Positions 37,597 through 48,895 are shown, numbered from the stretch's first letter. The stretch is DNA of 64,000 bases from Spiroplasma endosymbiont of Poecilobothrus nobilitatus (GCF_964030655.1 NZ_OZ034915.1:310001-374000); one strand, 5' to 3'. The notes: generated by a model not told the origin, from the letters alone. A program made the numbers and translations.

Positions 37597-39450
37597 ATGG
37601 CTAGTAAGAAATTGAATGAAACAAAACAATTACAAGAAGTTAATAATAATTTAAAAATAAATGTTAATGAAACAATGATTATTAAAATGCTAACTAAGTC
37701 TTGGAAAAAGTGAGAACCATATTTAAAGTTAATGGAAGAATATCAAAATTTGAATTCAAATAGTTGAATTGATTGAAATCAACGTTATAAAAAAGAATAT
37801 GAAAAATTTGTTAAATTATTATTAGGAGAAAATGCACAATTTAAAAAAATCTCAGGTAAAAAGTCATCATTATTTAAAAAAGAATTGGCAAAAAATGCAA
37901 CGAGTAGCAAGAAAACAATGGGATTAAATCCTAGCCAGTTAAGATTATTGTCAAAACGAAAATTATCGCGAGTTGAAGACTTATTTCCATCACGAGTTGT
38001 TCGTGGTTATCAAGCATCACAAGAAGCAATTGAATCAGAGATAAAACAACCACGTCAAGCTTTTTTAAATAATAATGAATCTGTTTTAGCAAGTTTGCCA
38101 ATCGAACAAGTTGTTAAGAATGAACTAGCCTTAGATGAGAATATAAAGCCTGATAAAGTAATCCCTTCATCAGAAGAAACTGAAAATATTATTAGTAAGT
38201 TAAATCCAAATCAACAACGATTAATTCGGCAACGGAATGAACATTATGGACGATTCCAAAGTCAAACACAAGGTTCAAAAAATGATAGTAAAAACGAAAA
38301 AACAATTGAATCATTAAAAGGATTTAATAAACAAGTGAAAGAGCATGCAAATAATTGAGGATTAAATCAAAATCAATTACAATTGTTATCACGTCGGAAT
38401 TCACATCCTTCAGAGCTAAAACAACATATGCATCAAATCACACATAAAAAAGATAAAAATGAGACACCAATTGTGATTAATCCGGAACATGTTATTAAAA
38501 AACGTGATCAAATGGTCAAAGAATCATTATCCCGTAGTTTAGGAAAAACTAAGAAACAAATTGGTGGCAAATATATTCGTAATTTTATAAAAGAAGAACC
38601 AAAACGAAAACCAATTTTTAAAACTGACCTTTATTTAGAACATGATATTACTAGACAAATTAATCCATTAATGGTAAAACAATTAAAGAAGATTAAACCA
38701 AAATTATCAGTAGGAAAAAATGAAGCAATTATGCCAAATTTAACTTTTACAAATGCAATTAGTAGTAAGCAAAAACAACCATTCTTGAATGGAGTTAGTC
38801 AAAATAGTGTGCCCGCCAAAACAACAGGGGCTAGAAATAATAAAACATTAATTGAGCAAACACAAAAAATTAAAAATGAATATATTTCAACTGTTGATCC
38901 TAAAAAATGTCCTAATTTAAAAAAGTTAAAATATGGTAATGATTATAAAAAAAATAATGATAAAGTTTCTAAGTTAAAAATGACAAAAAAACAATCTAAT
39001 TTGATAGCAGAAGTAAATAATCAAACATTTATTCCCACTAAAAGAAAAGACACAGGTTTAACTTTATATACACGGAAAGAATTAAAAGATTATCAAATTG
39101 ATTATGCTGATTCGACAAAAACACCTGATTTAACAGTTGATTTAACGGAAAATCAATACACTTATGCAGGATATCATCCTCGTAAAATTCGTGAAATTTA
39201 TCGGCGTCAATTAGAACAACTTCATCAACGTTTATTAAAAGAAAAATTAATTCAAAAAAATATGCGTAAAGAACGGCGTTATCAAAAAAAACTTAATAAT
39301 AAAAAAGTAAAACCTAAACCATTACCACAAATTTTAATTGAAAAATATCGTGCTGAAGGAAAAAAGGTTGTTGATGGCTTTTTAATTGAAAACTCTAATA
39401 ATGAAAAGAGTGAAACAATAAGTACTAACAATAAAGTGGTGAAGAATTAA
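37597..39450 (+). CDS. Large basic low-complexity protein with LNPxQ repeats
   Basis: The 617-aa protein (or 618 from the ATG at 37594) is very rich in Lys, Asn, Gln and Arg with no membrane segment. A motif recurs: MGLNPSQLRLLSKRK, SKLNPNQQRLIRQRN, WGLNQNQLQLLSRRN and a weaker INPLMVKQLKKIKP. The C-terminus is a basic helix (KIREIYRRQLEQLHQRLLK). Several TGA Trp codons join it into one frame; the gene is intact. GAGGT precedes the starts. It heads a run of genes towards nusB. The composition suggests RNA/DNA binding or a scaffold role; nothing more can be said. Confidence 0.8.
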
Positions 39451-39452
39451 CA

Positions 39453-40049
39453 ATGAGAAATAAAAAAATTTCAACAGCCGAATTAATTAGTAAATATTTT
39501 GATGAAGTTGTGACATCAAGTGGCATTGATCCTCATAAAAGACCTGATGTGGCTTTACAATGAGCGAGAGAGAAAGAATTATGAACGCAAGAGGCAGATG
39601 CTATTGTTCAAAAACAATTATTACAAGCATTAGCAAATAATAATAAAATTCAAATACACCAAGTACAACGTCAACAAGAGTTAGCACTTCGTGATTTACA
39701 ACAAATTAGATTAAATGAATTAAAAAAACGAGAAGAATATTTAGCTACATTATCAAAACCAGTTAAATTACCAAAGATAAATAAAAAAATATTAAATAGT
39801 GAAGTTGCTGGATTAGAATTACAAGCAAAGCCAGTGTTTAAAAATAGGAATGACATTAATAATGTTTCAACAGCAGAAGATAATTATGGCTCTATTTTTA
39901 TGCGAGAAATTTGTCGTGCATTGTTAGACGAATATAATATGTATCATCAACCACAAGAACAAGAATCTTCGCTGCTTTCAACTGAAAAATCAATAAAAAG
40001 TAAAAGGCAGCGTTATCTTCATAAAAAAGGCCCAAAATCACGCTGATAA
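39453..40049 (+). CDS. Basic 198-aa protein, unknown
   Basis: Starts MRNKKISTAELISKYFDEVV two bases after the previous stop, so translationally coupled. The middle is a long charged helix (HQVQRQQELALRDLQQIRLN) and the end is KSKRQRYLHKKGPKSRW. The GPKS motif with basic surroundings recurs in the next protein (KKTGPKSKPF), so the two are probably related in function. No known domain. Confidence 0.75.
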
Positions 40050-40199
40050 TCTTTAAATTAAAAAAAATGTATATTATTATAAATAATTTATTAAAAAAAG
40101 CAATGTTTTTAGTAAAAAAACTTTAAAAAAGTGCAAAAATTTTATATAATGTATGTAAGTATCAAAAAAACGAGAAAATAGATAAAAGAGGAATAGAAA

Positions 40200-41845
40200 A
40201 TGGCAAAAGAAAAAGACTCAGAATATGTCGTAACTTCTCGTGTCAATTATGGAAACATTATTGATTCTGATAGAGACACAACAGAACTAATGGATAAAAA
40301 ATTAACGCCAGCAACAATCAAGGTTTTATTGGGGCAATTAGATGAAAATAGTGCCGAATACCAAGCGTTAAAACAAAAAAATGTTAGCGAAGTTGTTGGA
40401 ACTAAAAAAACAGGTGTTATTCGTTTAAAGGATAAAAAAAGAAATACTTGAGAAGAGCAAAGAGCTAAAAGTAAATTTATTGATTATAGTTATCGGGTTG
40501 AAAAAGAAATTCCTGTTTTGCAAAGATTAAAGAATCATAAAGCAAAACAAGCAGTTAGTAAGAAAACAGGGCCAAAATCAAAGCCTTTCTTGCCACAATT
40601 TTCACCAGTAATGTCATTATCAGAAGAAATAACAACTATTACCGAGCAAACAAGTATGCCGAAGAAAATGTCTGTTAAAAATGCCAATTCTAAAACAGAA
40701 AATTTAATGAAACCGCCATCAAAAGATAGTGAGCACATTAATGACCAGTTTACTACTTTATCAACCTGAAATCATTTTGATGCTAATCAGGTTAAAAATA
40801 AATTAGAATTATCAAACTCTTTTGAAGACGAGCCTAAAACAATTATTCGTCGAAAAGAAACAGAAGAAGTAACAACAAATCGTCGTGATTTACGACCAAT
40901 CTTGGCACAACAAATTTCTCAAATTAGACGAAATGGTTTATCAATTGTTGATTTTGTTGTTGATCCAAATGATAAAATTGAAATTGAAAAAGGAGATGAA
41001 GAAATTATTGTTCGTTTAATTAAACAATCACCAGTTGAAATTAGTTTAAATGAATTTGTTGAAAAAGATATTACTCCACCAAAACCAAAGCCAGTTAAAA
41101 TAATTCGGACAGCAGAAGATCCATTATCAATTGAAGAACAATTAATTTTATGATTAGAAAATAAAAGTCGTTTTCAGAAATTGACTGATGCAGAGCAAAC
41201 GCAATTAGAACAATTAAAAGCAACTTTTGCAGCAAAACTAAACTATGAACAAAGAAAAAAAATCGAGAAACTGCAAAAGAAAAGAAAGCAATTAATAATC
41301 AATCAAACGAAGTAATAACTGATGGACAAGAATTATTGTTTGATGAAGATCTTTACAAAAAAACAAATTATAATCATCGTTATGTTGAAACAAAACTGCC
41401 AAATATTGAAGAACGATTAGTTTATGATCAAAAAATGACGGAATATTTATTTGAAGTTCGACATCAATATGAACAAGGATATAATCGTCAAATTTCTCAA
41501 GAATTATCTGATTTTAATCGAGATATTAACTTATCACGAGCAATTAAAACTAATTATGAAGAATTAAACGATGCAATTTTTAAAAACCGTAGTGAATCAA
41601 TTTCCCTTTTACGTAAGAATGTTATGCTATTAAACCAAAAGCAATATGCTGAAATTAAATTGCTAAATAAACAAGTGCTTAAATATAAAGATACAAAAGG
41701 AAACCTTGAAGAGTTTATTAAACTTCAAAAGGAATTCCGACGGTTATTAAGAATTCGCGATGAAGTTAAAGAAAATCGACAAGCTTTAATTGAATCATTA
41801 CGAGTGCAAGCAAAACTAATGCAAGACGCACGTAGTAGAAAATAG
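40200..41845 (+). pseudogene. Large charged protein, frameshift in an A8 tract
   Basis: Starts MAKEKDSEYVVTSRVNYGNI after AAAAGAGGA. The first frame runs 371 codons to 41315; the downstream 180 residues (LLFDEDLYKKTNYNHRYVET to LMQDARSRK) are in another frame. Both frames join at the eight A residues 41255-41262, where one base change restores a single protein of about 548 aa ending in a long coiled coil. It carries the KKTGPKSKPF motif. Either a recent mutation, a sequencing error in a homopolymer, or slippage-dependent expression. Function unknown. Confidence 0.75.
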
Positions 41846-41925
41846 TGTATTAATTATTAATTATCAACCTCATTAAGTATTAACCAAATATTTATAAACC
41901 TTAAGGAGAAAGGAGGCAACGAGAA

Positions 41926-42378
41926 ATGATAAGAGATATAAAAACAGGACATCTTTACTTTTTGCGCAATGGAAAAATCATTTGCATTGATCGGATGGGC
42001 CACAATGAAATGTTTTTTGCAGGTAATGCACAAGATAAAAATCATTTTCTTAGTTATAATGTTTATACTGAAGATAATGTTACAGAAGCATGTAATAAAA
42101 AGGAATATATCTTATTAAGAAATGCTAAATTACATGGGAAATTACTGTATTTACATGCAAAAGAAATTATATTTTTAAAGTTGGCAGAAATTAAAGCCCC
42201 ATTACTAGTAGATGGGATTCATGTTCGGGTACAAGAAAAAATCTTTGATTATCAAGAAACTTTAGCACGTCGATATAATGAAGAATTAGTTGAAAAATTA
42301 ACAGAAGAAGATGAAATTCAATATCTATATTCGCATCAAAAACGAACTAATCATTTTTTGCATAGTAAGAAACCATAG
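41926..42378 (+). CDS. Unknown 150-aa protein
   Basis: MIRDIKTGHLYFLRNGKIIC and onwards; mixed strand/helix globular composition, no TGA codons, intact. A strong AAAGGAGG lies nine bases before the ATG. The C-terminus is charged (VEKLTEEDEIQYLYSHQKR). Sits in the run between the basic proteins and nusB. Not recognised. Confidence 0.75.
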   Translation: MIRDIKTGHLYFLRNGKIICIDRMGHNEMFFAGNAQDKNHFLSYNVYTEDNVTEACNKKEYILLRNAKLHGKLLYLHAKEIIFLKLAEIKAPLLVDGIHVRVQEKIFDYQETLARRYNEELVEKLTEEDEIQYLYSHQKRTNHFLHSKKP

Positions 42379-42416
42379 GTTTCTTTTTTACTTAATTTAA
42401 AGAAGGAAAAAATAAC

Positions 42417-42560
42417 ATGTTAACATTTAAAAAACGACGTTATTTAATTAAAATTCGGCAGGAGCTTGGTTTACCACCGTTGAATTGAAAACAAGAGTTA
42501 TATTATGAGCAATATCATGGATTTGATAAGATTATTGAACGGATATGTTCGTACTGTTAA
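42417..42560 (+). CDS. Small basic protein, 47 aa
   Basis: MLTFKKRRYLIKIRQELGLP to IIERICSYC, preceded by AGAAGGA. The end overlaps the next gene in another frame. It could be a genuine small protein or the original N-terminus of the next gene separated by a frameshift; the next gene has no good ribosome binding site, which fits the second idea. Confidence 0.5.
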
Positions 42561-43083
42561 TTATATGTGATATTTTAAAAATGTTGCTTTTTATGATGAT
42601 TTTAGCCATATTACATATTATTTTCCACGCTTAATTTTAACGCGAAAAAATCTTTATTTTTTAAAAATCAGAACATTATCTGAACCAGTAACAACAACAT
42701 TAACAACTCCAGTGTGAGAGCAAAGGAAGGGTTTAATTACTTCGCCAATTGTAACACAACAATTTATGATTAATCGGATGGTCAAATTACTTGATGCAAA
42801 ACAATTTTTACGTACTGCTATAATTAATTTGATTGTTATTAATAGTAAAGAACCATTTATTGTTAGTGATTTAGTGCCTTATAATAATATTCAAATAATT
42901 AATCAGCAAGAAATGCATTGAAGTGATATAATAAAACATATTGAAAAAAACGATGATTTAACGATTGATCTTTTTGCCGATGAAACAATTTTAATGTTAC
43001 ATCATTTATTAAGCGAGCATAGTCATCATCATAATTATCGATTACAAAAAAGTAGTTTATTTTGTTTATATCATTATATTTAA
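42505..43083 (+). CDS. NERD-like domain protein, 192 aa
   Basis: From ATG at 42505: MSNIMDLIRLLNGYVRTVNY, then YFPRLILTRKNLYFLKIRTL, VWEQRKGLITSPIVTQQFMI and LIVINSKEPFIVSDLVPYNN. The order (strand, xxIKxR-like strand, W, SP-x-Q, strand) is that of NERD nuclease-related domains, but the usual EVK is LKI, so catalysis is doubtful. It ends with a His-rich stretch (EHSHHHNYR). The stop is 13 bases before nusB. TGA codons are Trp. No strong ribosome binding site. Confidence 0.6.
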
Positions 43084-43096
43084 AGGAGTATGTCAC

Positions 43097-43477
43097 GTGT
43101 CAAAACGCCAAGAACGCATTAATATTATTAATTTGTTATATCGTCACTTTGTTTTACAACATGATGTTTTAACAACAAAACAAGAAGCATATGATTTCTC
43201 GCAAATGGTAACAACTTCTGTGGAAACAATTCAAGTTGAGGAAATATTAGCAAATCTATCAGATATTATTGCGAAGATTAATCAACATTTAAAACCAGGA
43301 TGAAATTTTGCTCGCTTAAGTAATTATCATAAAGCTGTTTTAGTATATGGAGTTTATGAAATTTGTTATCAACAATTAGCAAAGGCAATTGTCATTAATG
43401 AAAGTTTAGAAATTTTAAAATTATATGGCGAAGATACTGATTTTAGTTATATTAATTCAGTCTTAGATCAAGTTTAA
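43097..43477 (+). CDS. nusB: Transcription antitermination factor NusB
   Basis: The 126-aa helical RNA-binding protein acts with NusE (S10) on rRNA operons. Family features are MSKRQERINIINLLYRHFVL at the start and WNFARLSNYHKAVLVYGVYEI with IVINESLEILKLYGEDTDFSYINSVL cut here as INESLEILKLYGED and SYINSVLD. It starts with GTG, eight bases after AAAGGAG. Slightly shorter than usual (about 135 aa). MITE-1 copy b inserted 22 bases after the stop. Confidence 0.9.
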
Positions 43478-43499
43478 TTTCTAAAATATAAGAATTAGT

Positions 43500-43610
43500 G
43501 GTCGTATAAATAAAATAAGGGTTTTAGACAAATAAGAAAAAAAATACCTTTTTAATTTATTGAACTAAATAACATTTAAAAATAAAAACCCTTATTTTCT
43601 TTATACGACC
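43500..43610. mobile_element. MITE-1 copy b, 111 bp with 8-bp target duplication
   Basis: About 97 percent identical to copy a. Flanked by GAATTAGT on both sides (43492-43499 and 43611-43618), a different sequence from the duplication at copy a. The left repeat has one mismatch. It may also serve as a terminator for nusB because of its long hairpin. Confidence 0.9.
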
Positions 43611-43648
43611 GAATTAGTTCTTACAAATAAAAATGGATGATATTTACT

Positions 43649-44787
43649 TTAATTTTGTAGAAAACTCTTGATGAAATAAAAAAAATCATCAATATGATAA
43701 CTTTAAAAGAAAATTATATAAACTTTTAATATTGTTATTTAACTTTTTTATACGTTAAAATATAATACCGATGATTGTTGGTTTGGTGTTAAACCTTTAT
43801 GCTGGTATTTTCATTTTCAGAGATTTAAATAATTTTGAATGTTCGTGAAACCTAAGCCATGATAATGAATTGAGGATTCTTTAAGATTTGATTGTAATTT
43901 ACTAATTTTATTTAACTTCCGATAACTAGCATCAGGATTTGTACTAGTTTTAGTTGCTAATAAAATAGAATTTGTTTGTTTTGCTACTAATAAATATAAT
44001 GGTTGCATGTCAGAAATAATAATTGAATTTTCTTTGATTAATTGTTTATTAATATTTTCAATAATTCACTGTTTTTGTAATCGTTTTGTGTTGGTTGATT
44101 TAACATAAATATTATTATTGCTATCAACAGCCATTTGAATACAACATTTAGTGTTGGTTGAAAATGAATCAAGATGAATTTTTCTTTTATCAAATTTATC
44201 TTTAAAATTACCTTTGTGGATTTCTTTAATAAATGTTTCATCGATTTGAATTTGGCCATTTAACGTTTTAAATTTTAATTGGGTGTTTTCTAATTGTTTT
44301 GATTTCATTATTTTTTAGCGATTATATCAAGCGGTTTTCGGTGATGTTTTAATAAAGTGGGAAATCATTTTACTAGATTGGCCTAATAATGAAATTTGAA
44401 TCAATAAATTTAACTGTTCATAATTTAAATGACTTCAATACGTAAAATGATCACGAAAAGCATCAAAACTAGCACGACATTTTTTGCATAAATATTTTTG
44501 TTTTCCTTCAGGATTATGACCATTTTTAACACAATAAAAAGATTGACAATTAGGACATTTAATACCTTTATCCCTAAATTTTTGATCAATTTCATTTAAG
44601 CGTTTTTGTTTTTTAATTAATTCTGCTTCTTTTTTGACTTTTTCATGAAATTATAAAAATTGATCATCTGTTAAACTATTTATTAATTCTTCAATTATTT
44701 TTTCCATTAATTATTCACCTCTTATATTAAAAATATACCTAATTTTAGGTATATTTTATAAATATCAATAGTTTTCTACAAAATTAA
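43649..44787 (-). mobile_element. IS-D copy 5, full length (1139 bp)
   Basis: Both terminal repeats present; length equal to the intact copy at 54251. The transposase has two stops, so it is non-autonomous. Confidence 0.9.
43748..44707 (-). pseudogene. IS-D copy 5 transposase, two TAA stops
   Basis: TAA at codon 19 (about 44651-44653, as in copy 3) and TAA for CAA in NRQKIMK (about 44316). The zinc ribbon, QIDETFI and ISDMQPLY remain. The shared codon-19 stop shows that inactive copies have been multiplied, presumably in trans by an intact copy. Confidence 0.88.
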
Positions 44788-44851
44788 AGAAATATTCTGA
44801 GCGTATTTATTAATTAAAACTGAATAAATATAGCTAGGAAAGGGGTAACCT

Positions 44852-46027
44852 ATGAAACAAGTAGTTATAAAGGAACACAAAGCAATTGATTCAACAAAAC
44901 CACTAGTAGAAGTAGTTGATGTTACAAAAAAATATAAAAATAAGGTTGCTTTGAATAACGTTAATTTAGTGATTAATTCAGGTGATCGCATTGGGGTAAT
45001 TGGAGCCAACGGAAGTGGCAAATCAACATTAAATGAAATTATTGGTGGAATTCGACAACCAACAAGTGGTAAAGTACATCGACAAGAAAATTTAACAATT
45101 GGTTTACAGTTCCAAGAATCAAAATATCCAATTAGGATTTCAGTAATGGATATGATTAAATACTATTTAAATACCTTTAATATTTCAAAGAAAGATGGGC
45201 ATTTACGTGAATTGTTACGAACATATCAATTAATTGGAATGGAAAATAAATTTGTTGAAGGTCTTTTTGGGGGCTAACAACAACGATTAAATATTTTATT
45301 GTCAGTAATCCATGATCCAGACTTAGTTATTTTAGATGAAATTTCAACTGGATTAGATATTGAAGTTCGATCATAAATTTTTCACTTTTTACAAGAAAAC
45401 ATTGTTGATAAAAGAAAAGCGATGTTTTTAGTAACACATATGATGAGTGAAGTTGAAGAGTTTTGTGAAAAATATATTTATGTTCAGAATGGTCAAATTA
45501 AAGAAGCTGGTCAAGTCAAAGACATTGTCGCAAAATATGGCTCAGTGCATAATTTTACGTGACAAATGTTTGAGAAAAATAAAAAAGCTGTTTTAGAACA
45601 ACAATATCAAGATGTAGTTAAAAAAACAAAAACAAATCCACGGGTTAATAAAGTTGATAAATGGATTTGTGATGGCCGTTTACGCGGTAAAAATAAACCA
45701 TTAATTGATTTAATGTTAAAATACTATTACAAAGGTTTTTTTGTGCCATTCTTTTTAATTGTTTATCCAATTTTATTATTATTTTTAAATAGATTTGCTT
45801 TTAAACAATTAAATAATAATCCAGGACAAAACATTCATACCTTAGTTGGCTCAATCGCAATGGTTCAAGCAATGTCAGTTGGAATTTTTATTATTCCGCA
45901 GACAATTTTAGAATTTAAGAATAGTGTCTTAATGAAACTAATTGGGGCTACAAATATTAAACCAGTCTTTTTTGTTTTTTCAGTAATGATTGTTGGAATG
46001 ATTTTTATTGTGTTATCATTCTTATGA
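44852..46027 (+). pseudogene. ABC-2 type transporter (ATPase fused to permease), broken
   Basis: An N-terminal ATPase of about 215 residues has Walker A GANGSGKST and Walker B LVILDEISTGLD; LFGG-stop-QQRL is the signature motif with TAA (45275-45277) replacing one codon, and another TAA follows at 45374-45376 (EVRS then IFHFLQ). From about residue 270 a membrane domain begins (FFVPFFLIVYPILLLFLN; VGSIAMVQAMSVGIFIIP; FVFSVMIVGMIFIVLSFL) and is cut by IS-A. Fused exporters of this kind are typical of mollicutes. The lost 3' end and two stops make it non-functional. Confidence 0.85.
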
Positions 46028-47060
46028 ACAACTATTTATAGTTGAGTTAAAAATTATAATAATTCTGGTTCATTTAAAGAAAAAGACAATCGCACACTAG
46101 AAGAAAATGAAATAATAACTTTACGAAAAGAACTTAAAGACTTGAAAATGGAAAATGACATTTTAAAGCAAGCCGCACTGATAATGGCCAAAAAATAACA
46201 ATAATTAATAACAACAAAACAAAATATTCAGTAAGAAAAATATGTAAGATTTTGGGTTTATCAAAATCAACGTATTATTATCAAACTAATAAATGTATTA
46301 ACAAGCAAGTTAATAATTATGAACAATAAATTATCAGTGCCTTTAATAAAAGTCGCAAAATTTATGGTGCTCGCAAAATTAAAGTTATTTTAAACAGAAA
46401 AGATATCATCTTATCGTGGATAAAAATCAGATTCTTTATGATCAAAAATAATTTGGTTTCTAAATACACCAAATTAAAATATCATAATCATAAAACAACA
46501 GTCAATAATGACCAAATTAATAATATTTTAAATCGTCAATTTAACAACAAAAAACCTAATGAAGTTATTGTTAGTGATTTAACATATGTTCAAGTTGGCG
46601 CTAAATGACATTATATTTGTTTATTAATTGACTTGTTTAATCGTGAAATAATTGGTTATAGTGCTGGGTCGAATAAAACAGCCGAACTGGCCCAACAAGC
46701 TTTTCATAAAATAACACGACCATTAAATCAAATAACTCTATTTCATACTGATCGTGGTAATGAGTTTAAAAATAAAATCATTGATGAAATTTTAATAACT
46801 TTTAATATTAAAAGATCATTAAGCAATAAAGGCTGCCCTTATGATAATGCTGTGGCTGAAACAACTTACAAAACTTTTAAAACTGAATTTATTAAGGGTA
46901 AAAAATTTAAAAATTTAACACAATTAAAATACGAACTTTTTGATTTTGTGCATTGATATAACAATATTCTAATTCATGGCAGTTTAAATTATTTATATCC
47001 AGTTACTTTTAGAAAACAAATGTCTATATAAAAAGTGTCCTAAAAAGTGTTGCCATTCCA
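46028..47060 (+). mobile_element. IS-A copy 7, 5'-truncated
   Basis: Begins inside orfA (at the ACTATTTATAG of the helix-turn-helix) and runs to a normal right end TTGCCATTCCA. The left 180 bases and the rest of the ABC transporter gene are gone, so a deletion extended from within the IS into the neighbouring gene. Confidence 0.88.
46252..47031 (+). pseudogene. IS-A copy 7 OrfB with TAA
   Basis: TAA replaces GAA in NNYEQEIIS (46327-46329). The later DDE region (HTDRGNEF, AVAETTYKTFK) is open. Also RRKIR has changed to WIKIR. Inactive. Confidence 0.85.
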
Positions 47061-47076
47061 TAAAATAAATTTAACA

Positions 47077-47129
47077 TTTATCAAATTATTTGTAATTTAT
47101 TATTATAATTTTACAAATAATTTGATAAA
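47077..47129. terminator. Perfect 19-bp stem-loop
   Basis: Two perfect 19-bp arms starting TTTATCAAATTATTTG and ending in its complement, with a 15-base loop. The following bases are AT-rich but not a clean T-run. It may be a bidirectional terminator left from the lost transporter, or a small element end. Confidence 0.5.
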
Positions 47130-47309
47130 GATAAAATTTTAGTTTTTAAAATTTAATACGGGCATCAATATATGAAAAAATAGCAAACCATTTTAATTTA
47201 TGCAATGCTACAATCAGGTCAGACTATGAGAAATGTTTTGTTTGTTTTTGCTTGTATTTTAAATTAACAAATTATTGTTTATTAATAAAGAAGGCGAGGT
47301 AAATATTAA

Positions 47310-48319
47310 ATGAAAAAAATATTAGCCTTATTAACTAGTTTATCAGTAAATAATATATTTGTTGCTTCTATTGTGAGTTGTACATTTTGTTCAAATAGTT
47401 CAGAATAAGCAAATTTACCAAATGAAAATATTGATGCTAAACCTAATGAGGATTCTCAAGATGTGAAAGTATCAATAGATGATGAAACAAAACAATATTA
47501 TGAATATACAATGTTATCAACTGGTAGTGGTTTATTTCAATTTATAAAAAAGGTGATACAGCAATTGTTTATGATACTGGGATTGGTGGGCCACCACGTG
47601 TATTAAATACTAAATTATATAATGTCAATATTTGACCAACTAAGGTTTTAAAAGAAAAGGGAATTAATAAGATTTCTGCTATTTTTTTCAGTCACTTTCA
47701 TACTGATCATTATTCAAATTTCAGAATTATTTTAAATAATTTCCAAGTTGATAATATTATTTTTAATAATGAAGCAAATTAATTTATGAAAAAATTTATT
47801 GATTCAATTAGCCTTAATACAAAAATTTATGATAAGTTGGAAGAATTTTATATTTTTGAGGGTATTAAATTTCATAATTGAAGTTATTATGCAAAAGATT
47901 TTCTTGATAAATAAAGTCATAAAAAACAAGTAAATCGAAATAATTTATCAAATGTATTATATTTTAAAATTGGACCAACAGATTTTTTATTTACTGGTGA
48001 TGCTGAAAAAAATTGGAGAAGCTATTGATAGCCAAAAACCTGATATTTTTAAAAATATTGATATTTATCAAGTGCCACATCATGGCGTAATTTTTTGGGA
48101 GCAGAAAGCCACAAATTTCCAGATGGCAATATTATTGATCGATTAAAAGAAAGTGTTTGTCAAGAAATTAGTATGACAGGAAAACCATATAATGGCTTAA
48201 CAACTAGTCAATTAGAAAAAATTGATAATACTGAAGTGACAATTACTATTTATTTAGATAAAAACGGAAAGATTATTGATAAAAAATATTTTAAAAATAT
48301 AATTTTAAATTCTCTTTAA
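47310..48319 (+). pseudogene. Metallo-beta-lactamase-fold lipoprotein, heavily broken
   Basis: Starts MKKILALLTSLSVNNIFVAS with lipobox IVSC, so it was a surface lipoprotein. The fold signature FFSHFHTDHYSNF (HxHxDH), then FLFTGDAEK and VPHHG, point to a ComEC-like/MBL hydrolase. Lesions: TAA at about 47406, frameshift near 47552, TAA near 47780 and 47912, frameshifts near 48008 and 48088. The end (NGKIIDKKYFKNIILNSL) is intact. Substrate unknown; relatives cleave phosphodiesters or nucleotides. Confidence 0.82.
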
Positions 48320-48335
48320 ATAAAAGTAATTAATT

Positions 48336-48374
48336 AAAAAAATAATACATTTAACCAAATGTATTATTTTTTTA
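48336..48374. terminator. Bidirectional terminator
   Basis: AATAATACATTT / AAATGTATTATT, 12-bp perfect stem with AACC loop, A-run before and T-run after. It separates two convergent genes. Confidence 0.85.
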
Positions 48375-48713
48375 ATTAGAAGAATCTTTTTTATTTAATT
48401 CTCCTTCATTTTTAGCTTTTTCATAAATTTCAACAATTGCTTTATGACGTAAATATTCTTCTTATGAAATATTCTGAATAATGCGTTCTTTAATTTCCTC
48501 TTCAATAAATAAAGAAAGATATTTATTTAAAGTATTAACTACGTGATTAATTTCATCATTTTCTGTAACAAAATCATTAATTAATTCAAATTTTTCTTCT
48601 CATGATAAGTTATTAACAAATTCTAAAATAAATCTTGGATTCTCTTTAATATATTCTGATAAGGGTTTATCAACATGTTCATCGATAAAAAGATCAATTT
48701 TTTCTGGCAACAT
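48372..48713 (-). pseudogene. Unknown small acidic protein with in-frame TAA
   Basis: MLPEKIDLFIDEHVDKPLSE and onward, all-helical and acidic. TAA at 48462-48464 (codon 84, after RIIQNIS) is followed by 30 more in-frame codons (EEYLRHKAIVEIYEKAKNEG). AGGAAG precedes the ATG. An 83-aa product is possible. Not recognised. Confidence 0.55.
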
Positions 48714-48819
48714 CGCTGTTTTTACTTCCTACTATATTTTTTAATAATATTAATAATTTTTAATTATTGATATTATTAAACTCACTTTAATTATAACATT
48801 TATTTTTAAAAAAACATTT

Positions 48820-48848
48820 TTGCATTTTTGACAATAAATCTATATAAT
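48820..48848 (+). promoter_or_regulatory. Promoter of the membrane protein gene
   Basis: TTGCAT (48820-48825), 17 bases, TATAAT (48843-48848), an almost consensus sigma-A promoter about 48 bases before the probable start codon. Confidence 0.6.
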
Positions 48849-48895
48849 ATTTGCAAATAAGGTAAAATAATTCTTTAAAGGTAAGGTGTAGTAAA

